From assembly GCA_026393535.1 (NCBI GenBank), contig JAPKZY010000027.1, positions 1 through 54,440 on the forward strand: DNA of 54,440 nt. Reading direction: 5' to 3'. Numbering within the stretch: the first letter of the stretch is position 1; every line of letters starts with the position of its first letter. Below the pieces are notes generated by a model, which ran no database searches, was not told the origin of the DNA, and saw only the letters and a list, made by a program, of their open reading frames with translations. The translations under genes were made by a program, and so were the position numbers. This document shows, in pieces, positions 8,192 to 16,861 of the stretch. Source of the DNA: Actinomycetota bacterium (GTDB taxonomy: Bacteria; Actinomycetota; Acidimicrobiia; Acidimicrobiales; Ilumatobacteraceae).

Positions 8192-8842
8192 GTGAGCAGT
8201 TACGAAGAAATTGATGCCGGTCAGACTGTCTGGCGATTTGACCGTGATTTCCTTGCTTCCAACTGGACATGTATTTGGGGCAAGGGATGCAAAGGTATCA
8301 ACGCCACTGCCGACGAAACTCTTGGTCACGGCTGTTGCTCGCTCGGGGCAGAACTAGATGGAATAGACGAAGCGCGTAATCTGTCGGCCGCTGCTGCAAT
8401 GATCCCTGCGCACCTGTTTCAGTTTCACGCCGAAGCAAATGAAGGCACTGTGTTTGCAGACGAGAAATATTCGGCAACACGCGTTATAGATGGTGCATGT
8501 ATTTTTTATAACCGCAATGGATTTGCCGGTGGTGAAGGATGCGCACTGCACTTGGCCGCTGAATATTTTGCTGAATCACCCATTGATTGGAAACCATCAG
8601 TGTGTTGGCAGTTACCGATCAAGGTCGACTGGGAAATGCGCGAAGACAACGTGGAAGTTGCCACGGTGCGCAGATGGTCACGTGCCGACTGGGGCGACCA
8701 CGGCACAAAAATGGCGTGGTGCTGCACGGAAGGGGCCGATGCATACGTCGGTGGCTCTTCTGTTCTCGACAGTCTGGGCGATGAATTATCAGAGATCGTC
8801 GGCACCGAAGTCTTCGTGCAGTTGAGAAATCGGCTGAAGTAG
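8192..8842 (+). CDS. Cys-rich conserved protein of unknown function
   Basis: The 216-residue soluble protein has a striking set of cysteines: C27 and C33 (NWTCIWGKGCKGI), adjacent C48-C49 (GHGCCSLGAE), C103 and C117 followed by H120 (GACIFYNRNGFAGGEGCALH), C138, and adjacent C177-C178 (MAWCCTEG). The spacing recalls YkgJ/DUF3109-type CC-containing metal-chelating proteins, so bound zinc or an iron-sulfur cluster is possible. I cannot assign a reaction. The start is GTG at 8192. It is divergent from an acyl-CoA synthetase, and the fatty-acid desaturase follows, so a role linked to lipid metabolism is possible on context alone. Confidence 0.75.
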   Translation: MSSYEEIDAGQTVWRFDRDFLASNWTCIWGKGCKGINATADETLGHGCCSLGAELDGIDEARNLSAAAAMIPAHLFQFHAEANEGTVFADEKYSATRVIDGACIFYNRNGFAGGEGCALHLAAEYFAESPIDWKPSVCWQLPIKVDWEMREDNVEVATVRRWSRADWGDHGTKMAWCCTEGADAYVGGSSVLDSLGDELSEIVGTEVFVQLRNRLK

Positions 8843-8876
8843 CCCCTCTCGGTCACTGTGACCAAGATTCTGCGGA

Positions 8877-8906
8877 ATGTCCCTACCTAACGGTAGGTAG
8901 GGACAT
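8877..8906. promoter_or_regulatory. Perfect 13-bp inverted repeat upstream of desaturase
   Basis: The arms ATGTCCCTACCTA (8877-8889) and TAGGTAGGGACAT (8894-8906) match perfectly around ACGG. A nested, shifted repeat CCTACC-TAAC-GGTAGG is also present at 8882-8897. No T-run follows on either strand, so a terminator is unlikely. It ends 5 bp before the desaturase start, a place where a TetR-like repressor would block transcription or initiation. No regulator gene is adjacent. Confidence 0.65.
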
Positions 8907-8911
8907 ATCCT

Positions 8912-9979
8912 GTGGGGGTGAGTATCGAATCACCAACCATGCCAGCCCCTCGGGAAAATTCTCTTAATGACGTGCGCGCCATCGTGCCGGCAATTTGTTA
9001 CGAACGATCACCATTGCGCGCAACACGTGCACTCGTACAAGCAACCGTGTTGTACGCAGTTCCTACAGTCGCGTTAGTGCTTACTAATACTTGGTGGGCA
9101 GTTGGCGTCTGGTGGCTGCTTGCTGGTCTTGCCGTGTCAGGACTTTTTGTTCTTGGTCATGACGCTTCACACAATGCACTTCTTGATTCGCGTAAGGCGA
9201 ATCGCATCATCGCCCAACTGTGCATGGGCCCGAGTGTTCATGTGGAATCTGCATGGGATCTCGGACACAACCGTATTCACCACGGCTACACCACTCGTCA
9301 AGGTTTTGACTTTGTGTGGCACCCACTTACTGTTGCCGAGTACGAAGCACTCAGCGGCATGAAGAAACTTCGTCATCGTCTCGAATGGTCATGTCTCGGT
9401 TCTGGCGCCTATTTCCTGCGTGAAGTGTGGTGGCTCAAGATGTGGCGCTTCAATGCGCCCGGCAAGCGTCACGACGCAATCGTGCGCGACAAAATCACTC
9501 TCAGCTCTGTATTGCTTGTAGCTATCGCAGGCACCGTTATCCTCGGTGCACTCAATGGCGGCCTTGCAACAGCCATCTGGATGCCAATCAAGGTATTGGT
9601 TGTTCCGTTCTTGCTGTTCACTCAAATCATTGGTTGGACCGTTTACGTTCACCACGTCGCGCCCGACATTCGTTGGTGGACTCGCAAAGAGTGGACACAA
9701 TTCAACGGACAGATGGAATCGACCACAGTTCTACACACGCCGCGCATCATTAACTATCTCTGGTTTCACAATATTTTTGTACATGTGCCCCACCACGTAG
9801 ATGCGCGTATTCCATTTCATAAGTTGCCACAAGCAGCAGCCGCTATTGCTGAGGCTTTTCCTGACACCGTGCGTTACTCGAAGTATTCATTGAAGGCATA
9901 TCTGCAAGCCACGAAAGCTTGCAAGCTGTATGACTTTGAAGCGGCAACGTGGTTGCCATACCCCACATCGTCTCGATAA
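8912..9979 (+). CDS. Membrane fatty-acid desaturase
   Basis: The 355-residue integral membrane di-iron desaturase has the three histidine boxes of the family: HDASH at 83-87, HNRIHH at 119-124 and HVPHH at 291-295. Hydrophobic segments at about 42-82 and 197-245 give the usual four-helix layout with cytoplasmic histidines. It inserts a double bond in (or hydroxylates) a lipid acyl chain using O2 and an electron donor that is not encoded nearby. GTG at 8912 is taken as the start; GTG at 8918 is equally possible. A perfect 26-base palindromic element ends just before the start codon and probably controls the gene. Confidence 0.88.
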   Translation: MGVSIESPTMPAPRENSLNDVRAIVPAICYERSPLRATRALVQATVLYAVPTVALVLTNTWWAVGVWWLLAGLAVSGLFVLGHDASHNALLDSRKANRIIAQLCMGPSVHVESAWDLGHNRIHHGYTTRQGFDFVWHPLTVAEYEALSGMKKLRHRLEWSCLGSGAYFLREVWWLKMWRFNAPGKRHDAIVRDKITLSSVLLVAIAGTVILGALNGGLATAIWMPIKVLVVPFLLFTQIIGWTVYVHHVAPDIRWWTRKEWTQFNGQMESTTVLHTPRIINYLWFHNIFVHVPHHVDARIPFHKLPQAAAAIAEAFPDTVRYSKYSLKAYLQATKACKLYDFEAATWLPYPTSSR

Positions 9980-10020
9980 GCCTTTCGCCTAGCCCGTGGC
10001 GATGTTTATAGGAGATTGCC

Positions 10021-10034
10021 CTACTGAGCAGTAG
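10021..10034. promoter_or_regulatory. Palindrome before kup
   Basis: CTACTG (10021-10026) and CAGTAG (10029-10034) flank AG. It lies 12 bp before the kup start codon, in the 67-bp gap after the desaturase gene. It could be a repressor site or a small leader hairpin. The loop is too short for a stable RNA hairpin without opening a pair. Confidence 0.3.
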
Positions 10035-10046
10035 TGTTGCCTTCCT

Positions 10047-12029
10047 GTGGGATCAGACAAATCAGCCGACATCGACTCGGTAGAGGGCGCTAGGCGCAAT
10101 GCCGAGGCGGCATCGCATCAGCCAACCAACAACTCTCATAATCATGAGCCTCATGGCGAGCACAGCCACACCAAAGCAGGAACCGCAGCACTAGCGCTCG
10201 GTGCTCTAGGCGTCGTGTACGGAGACATTGGCACAAGCCCTCTGTATTCATTTAAAGAAGCATTTACTGAGAAGTCTCACACAATGACTGTCGACACAAT
10301 CAATGTCTATGGCATTTGTTCCTTGGCATTCTGGGCTCTCGTCATCATCATTTCGGTGAAGTACCTCCTGCTTGTCATGCGTGCCGACAACAAAGGTGAA
10401 GGTGGCATCTTGGCGTTAACTGCACTGGTGATGCCGAAACGAAGCAGAAATGCCACAAAGGCAGGTCTGCTCGTTTCTCTCGGAGTGTTTGGAACTGCAC
10501 TTCTTTACGGAGACGGAATCATTACCCCTGCGATTTCAGTCTTGAGTGCCGTGGAGGGCCTCGAAGAAGTGTCTCCCTCTTTTGCTTCGTGGGTGCTCCC
10601 CATAGCCATCGTTATTTTGCTTGGCTTGTTCATGGTGCAGAGCCGCGGCACAGGAACTGTTGGCAAAGTATTCGGACCAATCATGATGGTGTGGTTCGCC
10701 ACATTGGCCCTTTTGGGTTTGTCAAAAATTATTCCAGAACCCGGAATAATCAGTTCAGTTAACCCCATCTATGCAATTCGTTATTTCACACATGAATCTG
10801 GCAAAGCGTTCTTGTCGCTTGGTTCTATCTTTTTGGTCGTTACTGGTGGCGAGGCTTTATACGCCGACATGGGCCACTTTGGTCGCCGCCCCATCACCCT
10901 TGGTTGGTACGCAATGGTGTTGCCGTCTTTGCTGTTGAACTATTGGGGTCAAGGTGCTTTTCTTTTAGCTCATCCAGAAGACATTGAAAGCGTCTTTTTC
11001 CGCATGGCACCAGAGCAACTTCTCATTCCACTTGTTCTCCTTGCCACGTGTGCAACTGTCATTGCATCACAAGCCTTAATTTCTGGTGTGTTCTCTCTCA
11101 CGGCTCAGGCCGTACAACTTGATTACCTGCCGCGAATTCAAATTCGCCACACGTCTCAGAGCCATTCCGGCCAGATCTATGTTCCCCTCGTCAACTGGGG
11201 TCTCATGATTGCCTGTATTGGGCTAGTCGTCGGGTTTCGTACCTCAAGCAACTTGGCTGCCGCGTATGGCATTGCAGTCACCATGACAATGGCCATCACA
11301 ACTCTCATCTTTTTCCGAGTACTGACCGATCGCTGGAATTGGAGTCGTTTCCGTGCATTTGCAATTTGTACTCCACTCTTCATAATCGAACTCGGATTCC
11401 TCGGCGCAAACGTGGTCAAGATTCCGCACGGTGGTTGGTTCGCCCTTGCTGTCGGAATCATTCTGATGGTCCAGATGCAAACCTGGCGTCGCGGACGCAT
11501 GCTTGTCGCTGATCGCATCCACCGCGGAGAACGACCCATTGAAGAAGTTCTCGATGAAACAGAGGACGTGAAACGCGTTTCTGGTACTGCTGTTTTCTTG
11601 TTCAAGGATCTTGGGAAAGCACCACCTGCGCTTGTGAACAATTTGAAGCACAACAAAGTTCTCCACAAATGCACCCTCATTGTTGCAATTGACACTGCAG
11701 AAGAACCTCGTGTTGCGCCATCGGATCGCGCCCACATCACCAAAGTTGCGCCTGGAGTTTTTCAAGTGCAACTTACGTTTGGTTTCATGGATGAACCAGA
11801 TGTTCCGGTGGCTTTATCGACGTTGTCTCACTTTGGTCTTGAGTACGACGCAGACGATGTTACGTACTTCCTCGGGCACGAATCAATCGTGGCAGGTAAA
11901 GCACCGGGAATGAACCCACTGCAAGAGCACTTGTTCGTATGGCTTAATCGTGGCGCTGACAGTGCCGGTCGATTCTTCAACTTGCCGACTGACCGTGTCT
12001 TTGAAGTCGGATCACGCGTCGAAATTTAA
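10047..12029 (+). CDS. kup: Kup-family potassium uptake transporter
   Basis: The 660-residue protein has the Kup signature GVVYGDIGTSPLYS at the first membrane helix, then about twelve hydrophobic segments, including LLYGDGIITPAISVLSAVEG and GGEALYADMGHFGRRPI, and a cytoplasmic C-terminal domain of about 190 residues. Kup proteins import K+ with protons. The N-terminal 45 residues are polar, with a His-rich stretch (SHNHEPHGEHSH) that may bind metal or simply be a linker. The start is GTG at 10047. The stop codon shares bases with the stop of the convergent gene in a TTAA sequence. Confidence 0.95.
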   Translation: MGSDKSADIDSVEGARRNAEAASHQPTNNSHNHEPHGEHSHTKAGTAALALGALGVVYGDIGTSPLYSFKEAFTEKSHTMTVDTINVYGICSLAFWALVIIISVKYLLLVMRADNKGEGGILALTALVMPKRSRNATKAGLLVSLGVFGTALLYGDGIITPAISVLSAVEGLEEVSPSFASWVLPIAIVILLGLFMVQSRGTGTVGKVFGPIMMVWFATLALLGLSKIIPEPGIISSVNPIYAIRYFTHESGKAFLSLGSIFLVVTGGEALYADMGHFGRRPITLGWYAMVLPSLLLNYWGQGAFLLAHPEDIESVFFRMAPEQLLIPLVLLATCATVIASQALISGVFSLTAQAVQLDYLPRIQIRHTSQSHSGQIYVPLVNWGLMIACIGLVVGFRTSSNLAAAYGIAVTMTMAITTLIFFRVLTDRWNWSRFRAFAICTPLFIIELGFLGANVVKIPHGGWFALAVGIILMVQMQTWRRGRMLVADRIHRGERPIEEVLDETEDVKRVSGTAVFLFKDLGKAPPALVNNLKHNKVLHKCTLIVAIDTAEEPRVAPSDRAHITKVAPGVFQVQLTFGFMDEPDVPVALSTLSHFGLEYDADDVTYFLGHESIVAGKAPGMNPLQEHLFVWLNRGADSAGRFFNLPTDRVFEVGSRVEI

Positions 12030-12949
12030 AGAGCCAATTTGTCGGCAGGATATTTGTCGTACGACGCCTTGAACACACCTTGATGTAGCAGCACCGTAGC
12101 TACCAAAACCCCGGATACTGGATCAGTGATCGATGTGCGAGTCCAATAACTCTCGACACGACGACTTTGGCCTACGCCCACTATTTCGTGCACCAATTCA
12201 TATTCAGCATCAACAAACAGCGGGCCGTTAATGACGCGGATCTCCAAGTCAATAAATAGACCGACCGCAGGGCCACGTACTTTGCCAACTCCACCGACTT
12301 TGTGTGCGAGAACACTGACCATTTCTGTAGGGATGACTGCTCGACCCCATGGCGATTGTGCAGCAGTATCAGATGCGTACCATGACGACGGTTCAGTAAT
12401 CATCTGCAACTTGTCATTCAGAGAAAATGGATACAGATGACCGTTGCTTTCTGTAAACGACATTGATACTCGTTCCGGCGCACTCTTGTCCCCCACGCGC
12501 AGTTGATCAATGATGAACAACTCTCCCGGTTCTTTAATGGCACCGAGCCTGCGGTCTAGTTCTGTCTCTGGGTGATGTGGTCCAAGAGTCATGGTGCCAG
12601 ACAACACAGATTTACCATCAGACGTAACAGCGCCAATGCGCGCCGATGTGGCCGATGTGCGAACTGCTGTCGCCTGCACTTCTTCGCCTTCTATCACCAT
12701 GTTTTCGAAATGTGAACTGATGCAGCCGTGTTCAAACCATGCACTGCCCCACATGGCAACTCCCATCGGGTCAAACTGACTGAAGTGCGTTGGCCCTTCA
12801 ATGGGTGCGCCAGGTAATCCCAACTTGTCGGCCGTGGCATCGTCATGCACGCTTGTGTGGCCGTCATATTCCTGATCAGCCAACATTTGGCGCGGGGCAC
12901 GAAACGGGCCATTCAATGTCAGTTCATTATCAAAAGCGAAATTTCCCAT
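12026..12949 (-). CDS. Conserved protein, possible double-hotdog (MaoC-like) fold
   Basis: I do not firmly recognise this 307-residue soluble protein. The first half has a hotdog-like stretch (GHTSVHDDATADKLGLPGAPIEGPTHFSQFDP) similar to the MaoC/acyl-thioester dehydratase active-site loop. The second half (about 150-300) ends with a hotdog-type strand set (GLFIDLEIRVINGPLFVDAEYELVHEIVG, SYWTRTSITDPVSG). It may bind an acyl-CoA or act as a hydratase or thioesterase. Catalytic residues are not certain. Its start is ATG complementary to 12947-12949. The stop overlaps the kup stop by 3 bp. The upstream gene on the same strand ends 36 bp before its start. Confidence 0.65.
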   Translation of the reverse strand: MGNFAFDNELTLNGPFRAPRQMLADQEYDGHTSVHDDATADKLGLPGAPIEGPTHFSQFDPMGVAMWGSAWFEHGCISSHFENMVIEGEEVQATAVRTSATSARIGAVTSDGKSVLSGTMTLGPHHPETELDRRLGAIKEPGELFIIDQLRVGDKSAPERVSMSFTESNGHLYPFSLNDKLQMITEPSSWYASDTAAQSPWGRAVIPTEMVSVLAHKVGGVGKVRGPAVGLFIDLEIRVINGPLFVDAEYELVHEIVGVGQSRRVESYWTRTSITDPVSGVLVATVLLHQGVFKASYDKYPADKLAL

Positions 12950-12985
12950 GACTCATTGTCGCACCCAGCACTAAACGGCACCGAA

Positions 12986-14467
12986 TTAGACGAAGTGCCG
13001 CAGACTCGTCGAAGTAATTTGGGTAGAAATTACTTTGCCTTTTGAGTCCTTGACCACAAATGAGTACCCCTTATTGAATACCGTGATGAACTTGTTACTA
13101 CCCTTTTTGCCAGTCATTGATTTGAGCAACGTCAACTTGCCGTTTACTTTTCTATAAATCGTTATTTTTTGCCCCGTAACAAGCACCACTGTGATCGTGG
13201 CCTTCGTTACGTTCACGGTGGTCCGTACATAATTTTTCAAAACTGGTGTTGATGAGGAGGAATCAGAGGTGGACCCAGATGACGAACCAGATGACGAACT
13301 GGAGGGGGAACTGGAGGGGGAACTGGAGGAATTATTGTTCTGTGTGTACACCGCCAGACTCTGAGCCGCAAGCGTATTCTTCACTGAATATATCGGATTA
13401 GAAAATGTCATGTTCGGAACAGAGACAACTATTCCCTCCACAGGAACAGACACTGCTTCTGCTTTGAAGACTGGTGTTGTTGTCCCTTCCTTTGTTTCAG
13501 AACGTTGCACCGACATTTTCTCAGCTATCTGGGCCAATGTCGTGGTGCTTTTCCCATCTCCAAAACATTTAGTAGCGACATCTTTCGTAAAGAAGGTCTT
13601 TAATGAGCCGCTGTTCACCTCGCCAGAAAATTTCAAGTGTGGCGTATTGGTGATAGAAACTTTCAGTTCTGGAGAACTAGAACTGCCAGACGAACCACTT
13701 GGTGGGCTTCCAGACGGATCGCTATATGTACTGCCAGACGAACCACTCGGTGGGCTGGAGCAGTTCATCGAAATACTAAAACCATTGACACTGGCTCCCA
13801 CCCACAATCCTTTTTGCCACAATTGTTGTTCGTTCAGAGCCGCAGTTGAATAATCTATGTGTTGAATTACAGTCGCCACATAATCAACATCGGCTTTCTC
13901 AAACGAACATTGTTCGAGGACACCCTTACATTCTGGATGTCGAGCAAGAACAGCTTGCTGACTATCAAAATTTAATTTTGCAATAGATGCAGCCTTTGTA
14001 ACAATCACTGCGGCCCCGGAAGTCTCTGAATAACTAACCATGTCGGAATACCCTTGCGCCGACATATAAGTGTCACCAGCCTTCGCAGGCACCGTCACCT
14101 TAAACTGCAGACCGGAAGCGAGACCTGCGCTACCCATGTCAGCGGCCGTGCTTGTTCGAATAATAAACCAGTACCTGGCAGTATCCCGACACACACTCGT
14201 CTGCCACTGCGTACCGCTTGCTGATTGATACGTCGCACCACTGTCAGTCGAAAATTCAAGAGTGGGTTTTGTCCATGACCAACTACTAGTGCTGGCATCA
14301 ATTCCCGTACAGCTTCCTGCATCGGCCGCACGAAGACCATCTCCCGCTGCAGCGACTGACGCCCTACCCTCTGCATAAACAGACGATGACGAGACGCAGA
14401 CAACGGCACTAACGACAACCGCGGTAGTGCTTAACACTCGCGTCACACGTGATAAAAAATGATTCAT
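12986..14467 (-). CDS. Exported Ser-rich protein of unknown function
   Basis: The 493-residue protein begins with a signal peptide (basic MNHFLSRVTR, hydrophobic core, cleavage likely after SSVYA near residue 32). The mature part has a Trp/Ser-rich N-terminal domain, a PPSGSSGS repeat region at about 240-270, a second Ser/Pro/Gly linker at about 380-415 (SSPSSSPSSSSSGSSSGST), and a basic beta-rich C-terminal domain ending in LRHFV. No LPXTG-type sorting signal and no C-terminal membrane anchor is seen, so it is probably secreted or bound by its C-terminal domain. GGGGGAG lies three bases before the ATG. Function unknown; a cell-surface or adhesive role is a guess from composition. Confidence 0.8.
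   Translation of the reverse strand: MNHFLSRVTRVLSTTAVVVSAVVCVSSSSVYAEGRASVAAAGDGLRAADAGSCTGIDASTSSWSWTKPTLEFSTDSGATYQSASGTQWQTSVCRDTARYWFIIRTSTAADMGSAGLASGLQFKVTVPAKAGDTYMSAQGYSDMVSYSETSGAAVIVTKAASIAKLNFDSQQAVLARHPECKGVLEQCSFEKADVDYVATVIQHIDYSTAALNEQQLWQKGLWVGASVNGFSISMNCSSPPSGSSGSTYSDPSGSPPSGSSGSSSSPELKVSITNTPHLKFSGEVNSGSLKTFFTKDVATKCFGDGKSTTTLAQIAEKMSVQRSETKEGTTTPVFKAEAVSVPVEGIVVSVPNMTFSNPIYSVKNTLAAQSLAVYTQNNNSSSSPSSSPSSSSSGSSSGSTSDSSSSTPVLKNYVRTTVNVTKATITVVLVTGQKITIYRKVNGKLTLLKSMTGKKGSNKFITVFNKGYSFVVKDSKGKVISTQITSTSLRHFV
13278..13329. repeat. Short tandem repeats encoding Ser/Pro linker
   Basis: The unit GGGGGAACTGGA is tandemly repeated, preceded by related GACGAACTGGAG and GACGAACCAGAT units. 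On the coding (minus) strand these give alternating SSPSSSP and SSGSSSG. Simple-sequence tracts of this kind change length by slippage, in multiples of three here, so linker length may vary between strains. Confidence 0.7.
13683..13756. repeat. Direct repeat, period 48 bp, in Ser-rich gene
   Basis: Two 26-bp copies starting CTGCCAGACGAACCACT lie at 13683-13708 and 13731-13756 and differ at one base (T/C). They encode the duplicated PPSGSSGS motif of the exported Ser-rich protein and indicate a recent internal duplication. Confidence 0.75.
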
Positions 14468-14537
14468 CTCTCCCCCACTAATGACCGTAATCTCATCAAG
14501 TCGGTATTACTAGCAATTTGTGCCTAAGGTTTGGGAT

Positions 14538-15380
14538 ATGCCAATAGCTGGGATGACCGTCGTTGATTCACACGTGCATCTCCTACCAGGTCGCCTCGGG
14601 GAGAAAGTGCGTGCCTTTTTCGAGACAGGCGCGAGTTCCGCATTCACGCTCGCATACCCCAATGACCACCCGGTTGTCATTGAGACGTTGGCAAGCGAAG
14701 GCGTTGATGCCATTTGGACATTGCCCTATGCACATAAATCAGGAGTTGCTGAAGGACTCAACGCCGCATCAGCTGAAACTGTTGCGCAGTTCGCACAGTC
14801 GCCAGTGCGCGTTATCGGTGGCTTAACAATTCACCCAGCAGATGAGGACCCCGTAGACATAGTTCGTCATGCGGTAGATGTACTTGGACTACGAGTATTG
14901 AAATTGCATTGTTCGGTAGGCAACTTTGCAGTTGACGACGTGCGCCTGCAACCCGTGTTTGCGTTTGCATCAGAACGCCATCTGCCTGCGGTGGTGCACC
15001 TTGGCCATAATGTGAATGGCCGAACCGATGCTGAAGAACTTCCTGCAATTGGTGAAGTTGCTGATCAGTTTCCCGGGATGCCCTTGATATTGGCCCATTG
15101 CGGCCATCATGCAGCACCTGAAGCGATTGCGCTGATGGATTCACACCCATCGTTATACGCAGACCTAACCCCGGTCGTAACGGAGCACCAAACAATTACG
15201 GCAGAACACATCACGCGTCACCCCGACCGAATCCTGTTTGGTTCTGATTGCCCGAACACGACGCTCAGTGTTACTGCCTGCATTGCATGGCTAACAAACA
15301 TGAACGTGCCACGTGACGTGCTCGAAAAAGTCTTAGGCGCTAACGCACTTCGCCTTACCGCCGCTGTATTGACTATTTAG
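14538..15380 (+). CDS. Amidohydrolase-family (Amidohydro_2) metal-dependent hydrolase
   Basis: The 280-residue TIM-barrel protein has the amidohydrolase HxH pair at H12 and H14 (VVDSHVHLLPG), a strand ending LKLHCSVGN, a VVHLGH histidine, LILAHCGHH, and the late aspartate in LFGSDCPNT. These are the expected metal-binding and catalytic residues. The group includes decarboxylases and hydrolases of small carboxylic acids; the substrate is unknown. A GTG at 14520 would add six residues, but I prefer ATG at 14538 because TAAGG lies ten bases upstream. It is divergent from the exported Ser-rich gene and overlaps the convergent acyl-CoA ligase by 8 bp. Confidence 0.85.
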   Translation: MPIAGMTVVDSHVHLLPGRLGEKVRAFFETGASSAFTLAYPNDHPVVIETLASEGVDAIWTLPYAHKSGVAEGLNAASAETVAQFAQSPVRVIGGLTIHPADEDPVDIVRHAVDVLGLRVLKLHCSVGNFAVDDVRLQPVFAFASERHLPAVVHLGHNVNGRTDAEELPAIGEVADQFPGMPLILAHCGHHAAPEAIALMDSHPSLYADLTPVVTEHQTITAEHITRHPDRILFGSDCPNTTLSVTACIAWLTNMNVPRDVLEKVLGANALRLTAAVLTI

Positions 15381-16815
15381 GCAAACGTTCTGCCCGCAAA
15401 GCAGACCTGCGCACCTTGCCTGCATCATCTCGCAGCGCAAAGTCAACGTATTCGAAGGTGCGTGGCACTTTGTAGATCACAAGGCGTTCGCCGAGGAAGG
15501 TCTTCAAATCTGCTTCGCTAATTTCAGCGGGGTCAGCTTCCACAATTGCGTGAATTACGTTCCCCTTGTCTTCATCGGGAAATCCGATAACGGCACACGA
15601 CTTGATGGCCGGGTGTTCTTGAATTGCAGATTCAATTTCTGCCGGGTAAATGTTTGCGCCGCCAGACAAAATCATGTCTGCTGCACGGTCTCCTAGATAC
15701 AGATAACCATCGGCATCGAGATACCCCATGTCTCCGAGTGATTCCCAACCACCTTCCAACGTACGCGCAACTGCTCCGACATATTTGTAGGTAGGCGTGT
15801 CGCGCAAACTACGCAGCCAGACTTCGCCCATTTCTCCTGCAGGAAGTTCTGCTCCGTCTTCATTTGTGATCTTCACTGTGCCGGGAATTGTTTTTCCAAC
15901 CGAACCGCGATGCGCCAACCATTCATGGCCCGTAATCACTGTTGCCGTTTGTCCTTCAGTACCTGCATACAGTTCGAAAATTCGCTCTGCACCCAACCAA
16001 TCAATCCACTCTTGCTTTAACCATTCAGGGCATGGTTCTGCGAGGTGCCACACCACTTGCAAACTGGAAAGGTCAAACGACAGTCGTTCCTCTTCTGGCA
16101 GTCGAGTAATGCGCTTCATCATGGTGGGCACCATGTACAGCACTGTTCCCTTGTACTTTTGAATCGCTTCCAATGTTCCTATTGCATCGAAACGCGGCAA
16201 CAGCACCACATGTAAGCCGTTCAGCCATGCCTGACAGCTCCATACAGCTGGACCGTTGTGATACAGCGGTCCCGGCATCACTAAACAGCCACCCTTTTGC
16301 ATCATCAGTGGCAACGGCGCTTCTGGGTCAAGCGCTGCTGGGTCACCAGAAACAATGAGTTTTGGACGACCCGTGCTGCCACCAGATGTTGGAGCTTTCC
16401 ACGCCTTTGATAACACATATGGAAGATGTGTCGCATCGGCATCTGGTGCACGAAAACCGGTTGGTACACATACTCGACCTGTGACGGAACCTTCTTCAAC
16501 ACCAATCACTGCTGATGAATTTGCCAGTTCAATAATTGCATCGAGTTCGCGTTGTGGAAGACGCGACGAGATGGGTTGCGGGGTTGCACCAAGTCGCCAT
16601 GCAGCGATATATGCGATAAAGAAATCGATGCTATTCGGAACTGCAACTGTGACCATGTCGTCTTCACGAACGCCATGTTCGTGCAAATACACAGCGAGGT
16701 TGTACCCAGCCTGTAACAACTCAACTCGCGACATAGTGTCACCCGCACAGGTAATGGCCGAAGCGAGCGGCGCCTCAGCGGTGAGATCTTCTAGGCGTTG
16801 AATAAACGAAATCAT
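15373..16815 (-). CDS. AMP-dependent acyl-CoA ligase
   Basis: This 480-residue ANL-family enzyme is shorter than the one at 6416-8128. Its P-loop is SGGSTGRPKLIVSG, lacking the usual second Thr. It keeps ELYAGTEGQTATVITG, the ribose-binding GWESLGDMGYLDADGYLYLGDRAADM, and the C-terminal domain (ANIYPAEIESAIQEHP). The usual catalytic lysine region reads DDAGKVRRSALR. The variant P-loop and size are like those of BaiB/FadD-type bile-acid or steroid-acid CoA ligases, so a bulky acid is possible. It is the last gene of a minus-strand group with the AEC carrier (46 bp upstream) and a small membrane protein. Confidence 0.85.
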   Translation of the reverse strand: MISFIQRLEDLTAEAPLASAITCAGDTMSRVELLQAGYNLAVYLHEHGVREDDMVTVAVPNSIDFFIAYIAAWRLGATPQPISSRLPQRELDAIIELANSSAVIGVEEGSVTGRVCVPTGFRAPDADATHLPYVLSKAWKAPTSGGSTGRPKLIVSGDPAALDPEAPLPLMMQKGGCLVMPGPLYHNGPAVWSCQAWLNGLHVVLLPRFDAIGTLEAIQKYKGTVLYMVPTMMKRITRLPEEERLSFDLSSLQVVWHLAEPCPEWLKQEWIDWLGAERIFELYAGTEGQTATVITGHEWLAHRGSVGKTIPGTVKITNEDGAELPAGEMGEVWLRSLRDTPTYKYVGAVARTLEGGWESLGDMGYLDADGYLYLGDRAADMILSGGANIYPAEIESAIQEHPAIKSCAVIGFPDEDKGNVIHAIVEADPAEISEADLKTFLGERLVIYKVPRTFEYVDFALRDDAGKVRRSALRAERLPK

Positions 16816-16861
16816 GCAATGAGTTCTAGCCCATTACTATCGAGAAATCGCCACCGAAGAA

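Noticed and set aside
6429-8329. Longer start for the acyl-CoA synthetase at 8329
   Set aside because: It would run through the divergent Cys-rich gene, and a good ribosome-binding site sits before the ATG at 8126-8128.
11177-11771. Two open frames of about 180 residues antisense to kup
   Set aside because: They mirror the codon pattern of kup, have no start signal and no family resemblance.
12986-14467. Ser-rich exported protein as the sortase substrate
   Set aside because: Its C-terminus has no LPXTG/LAXTG-like motif, hydrophobic helix or basic tail.
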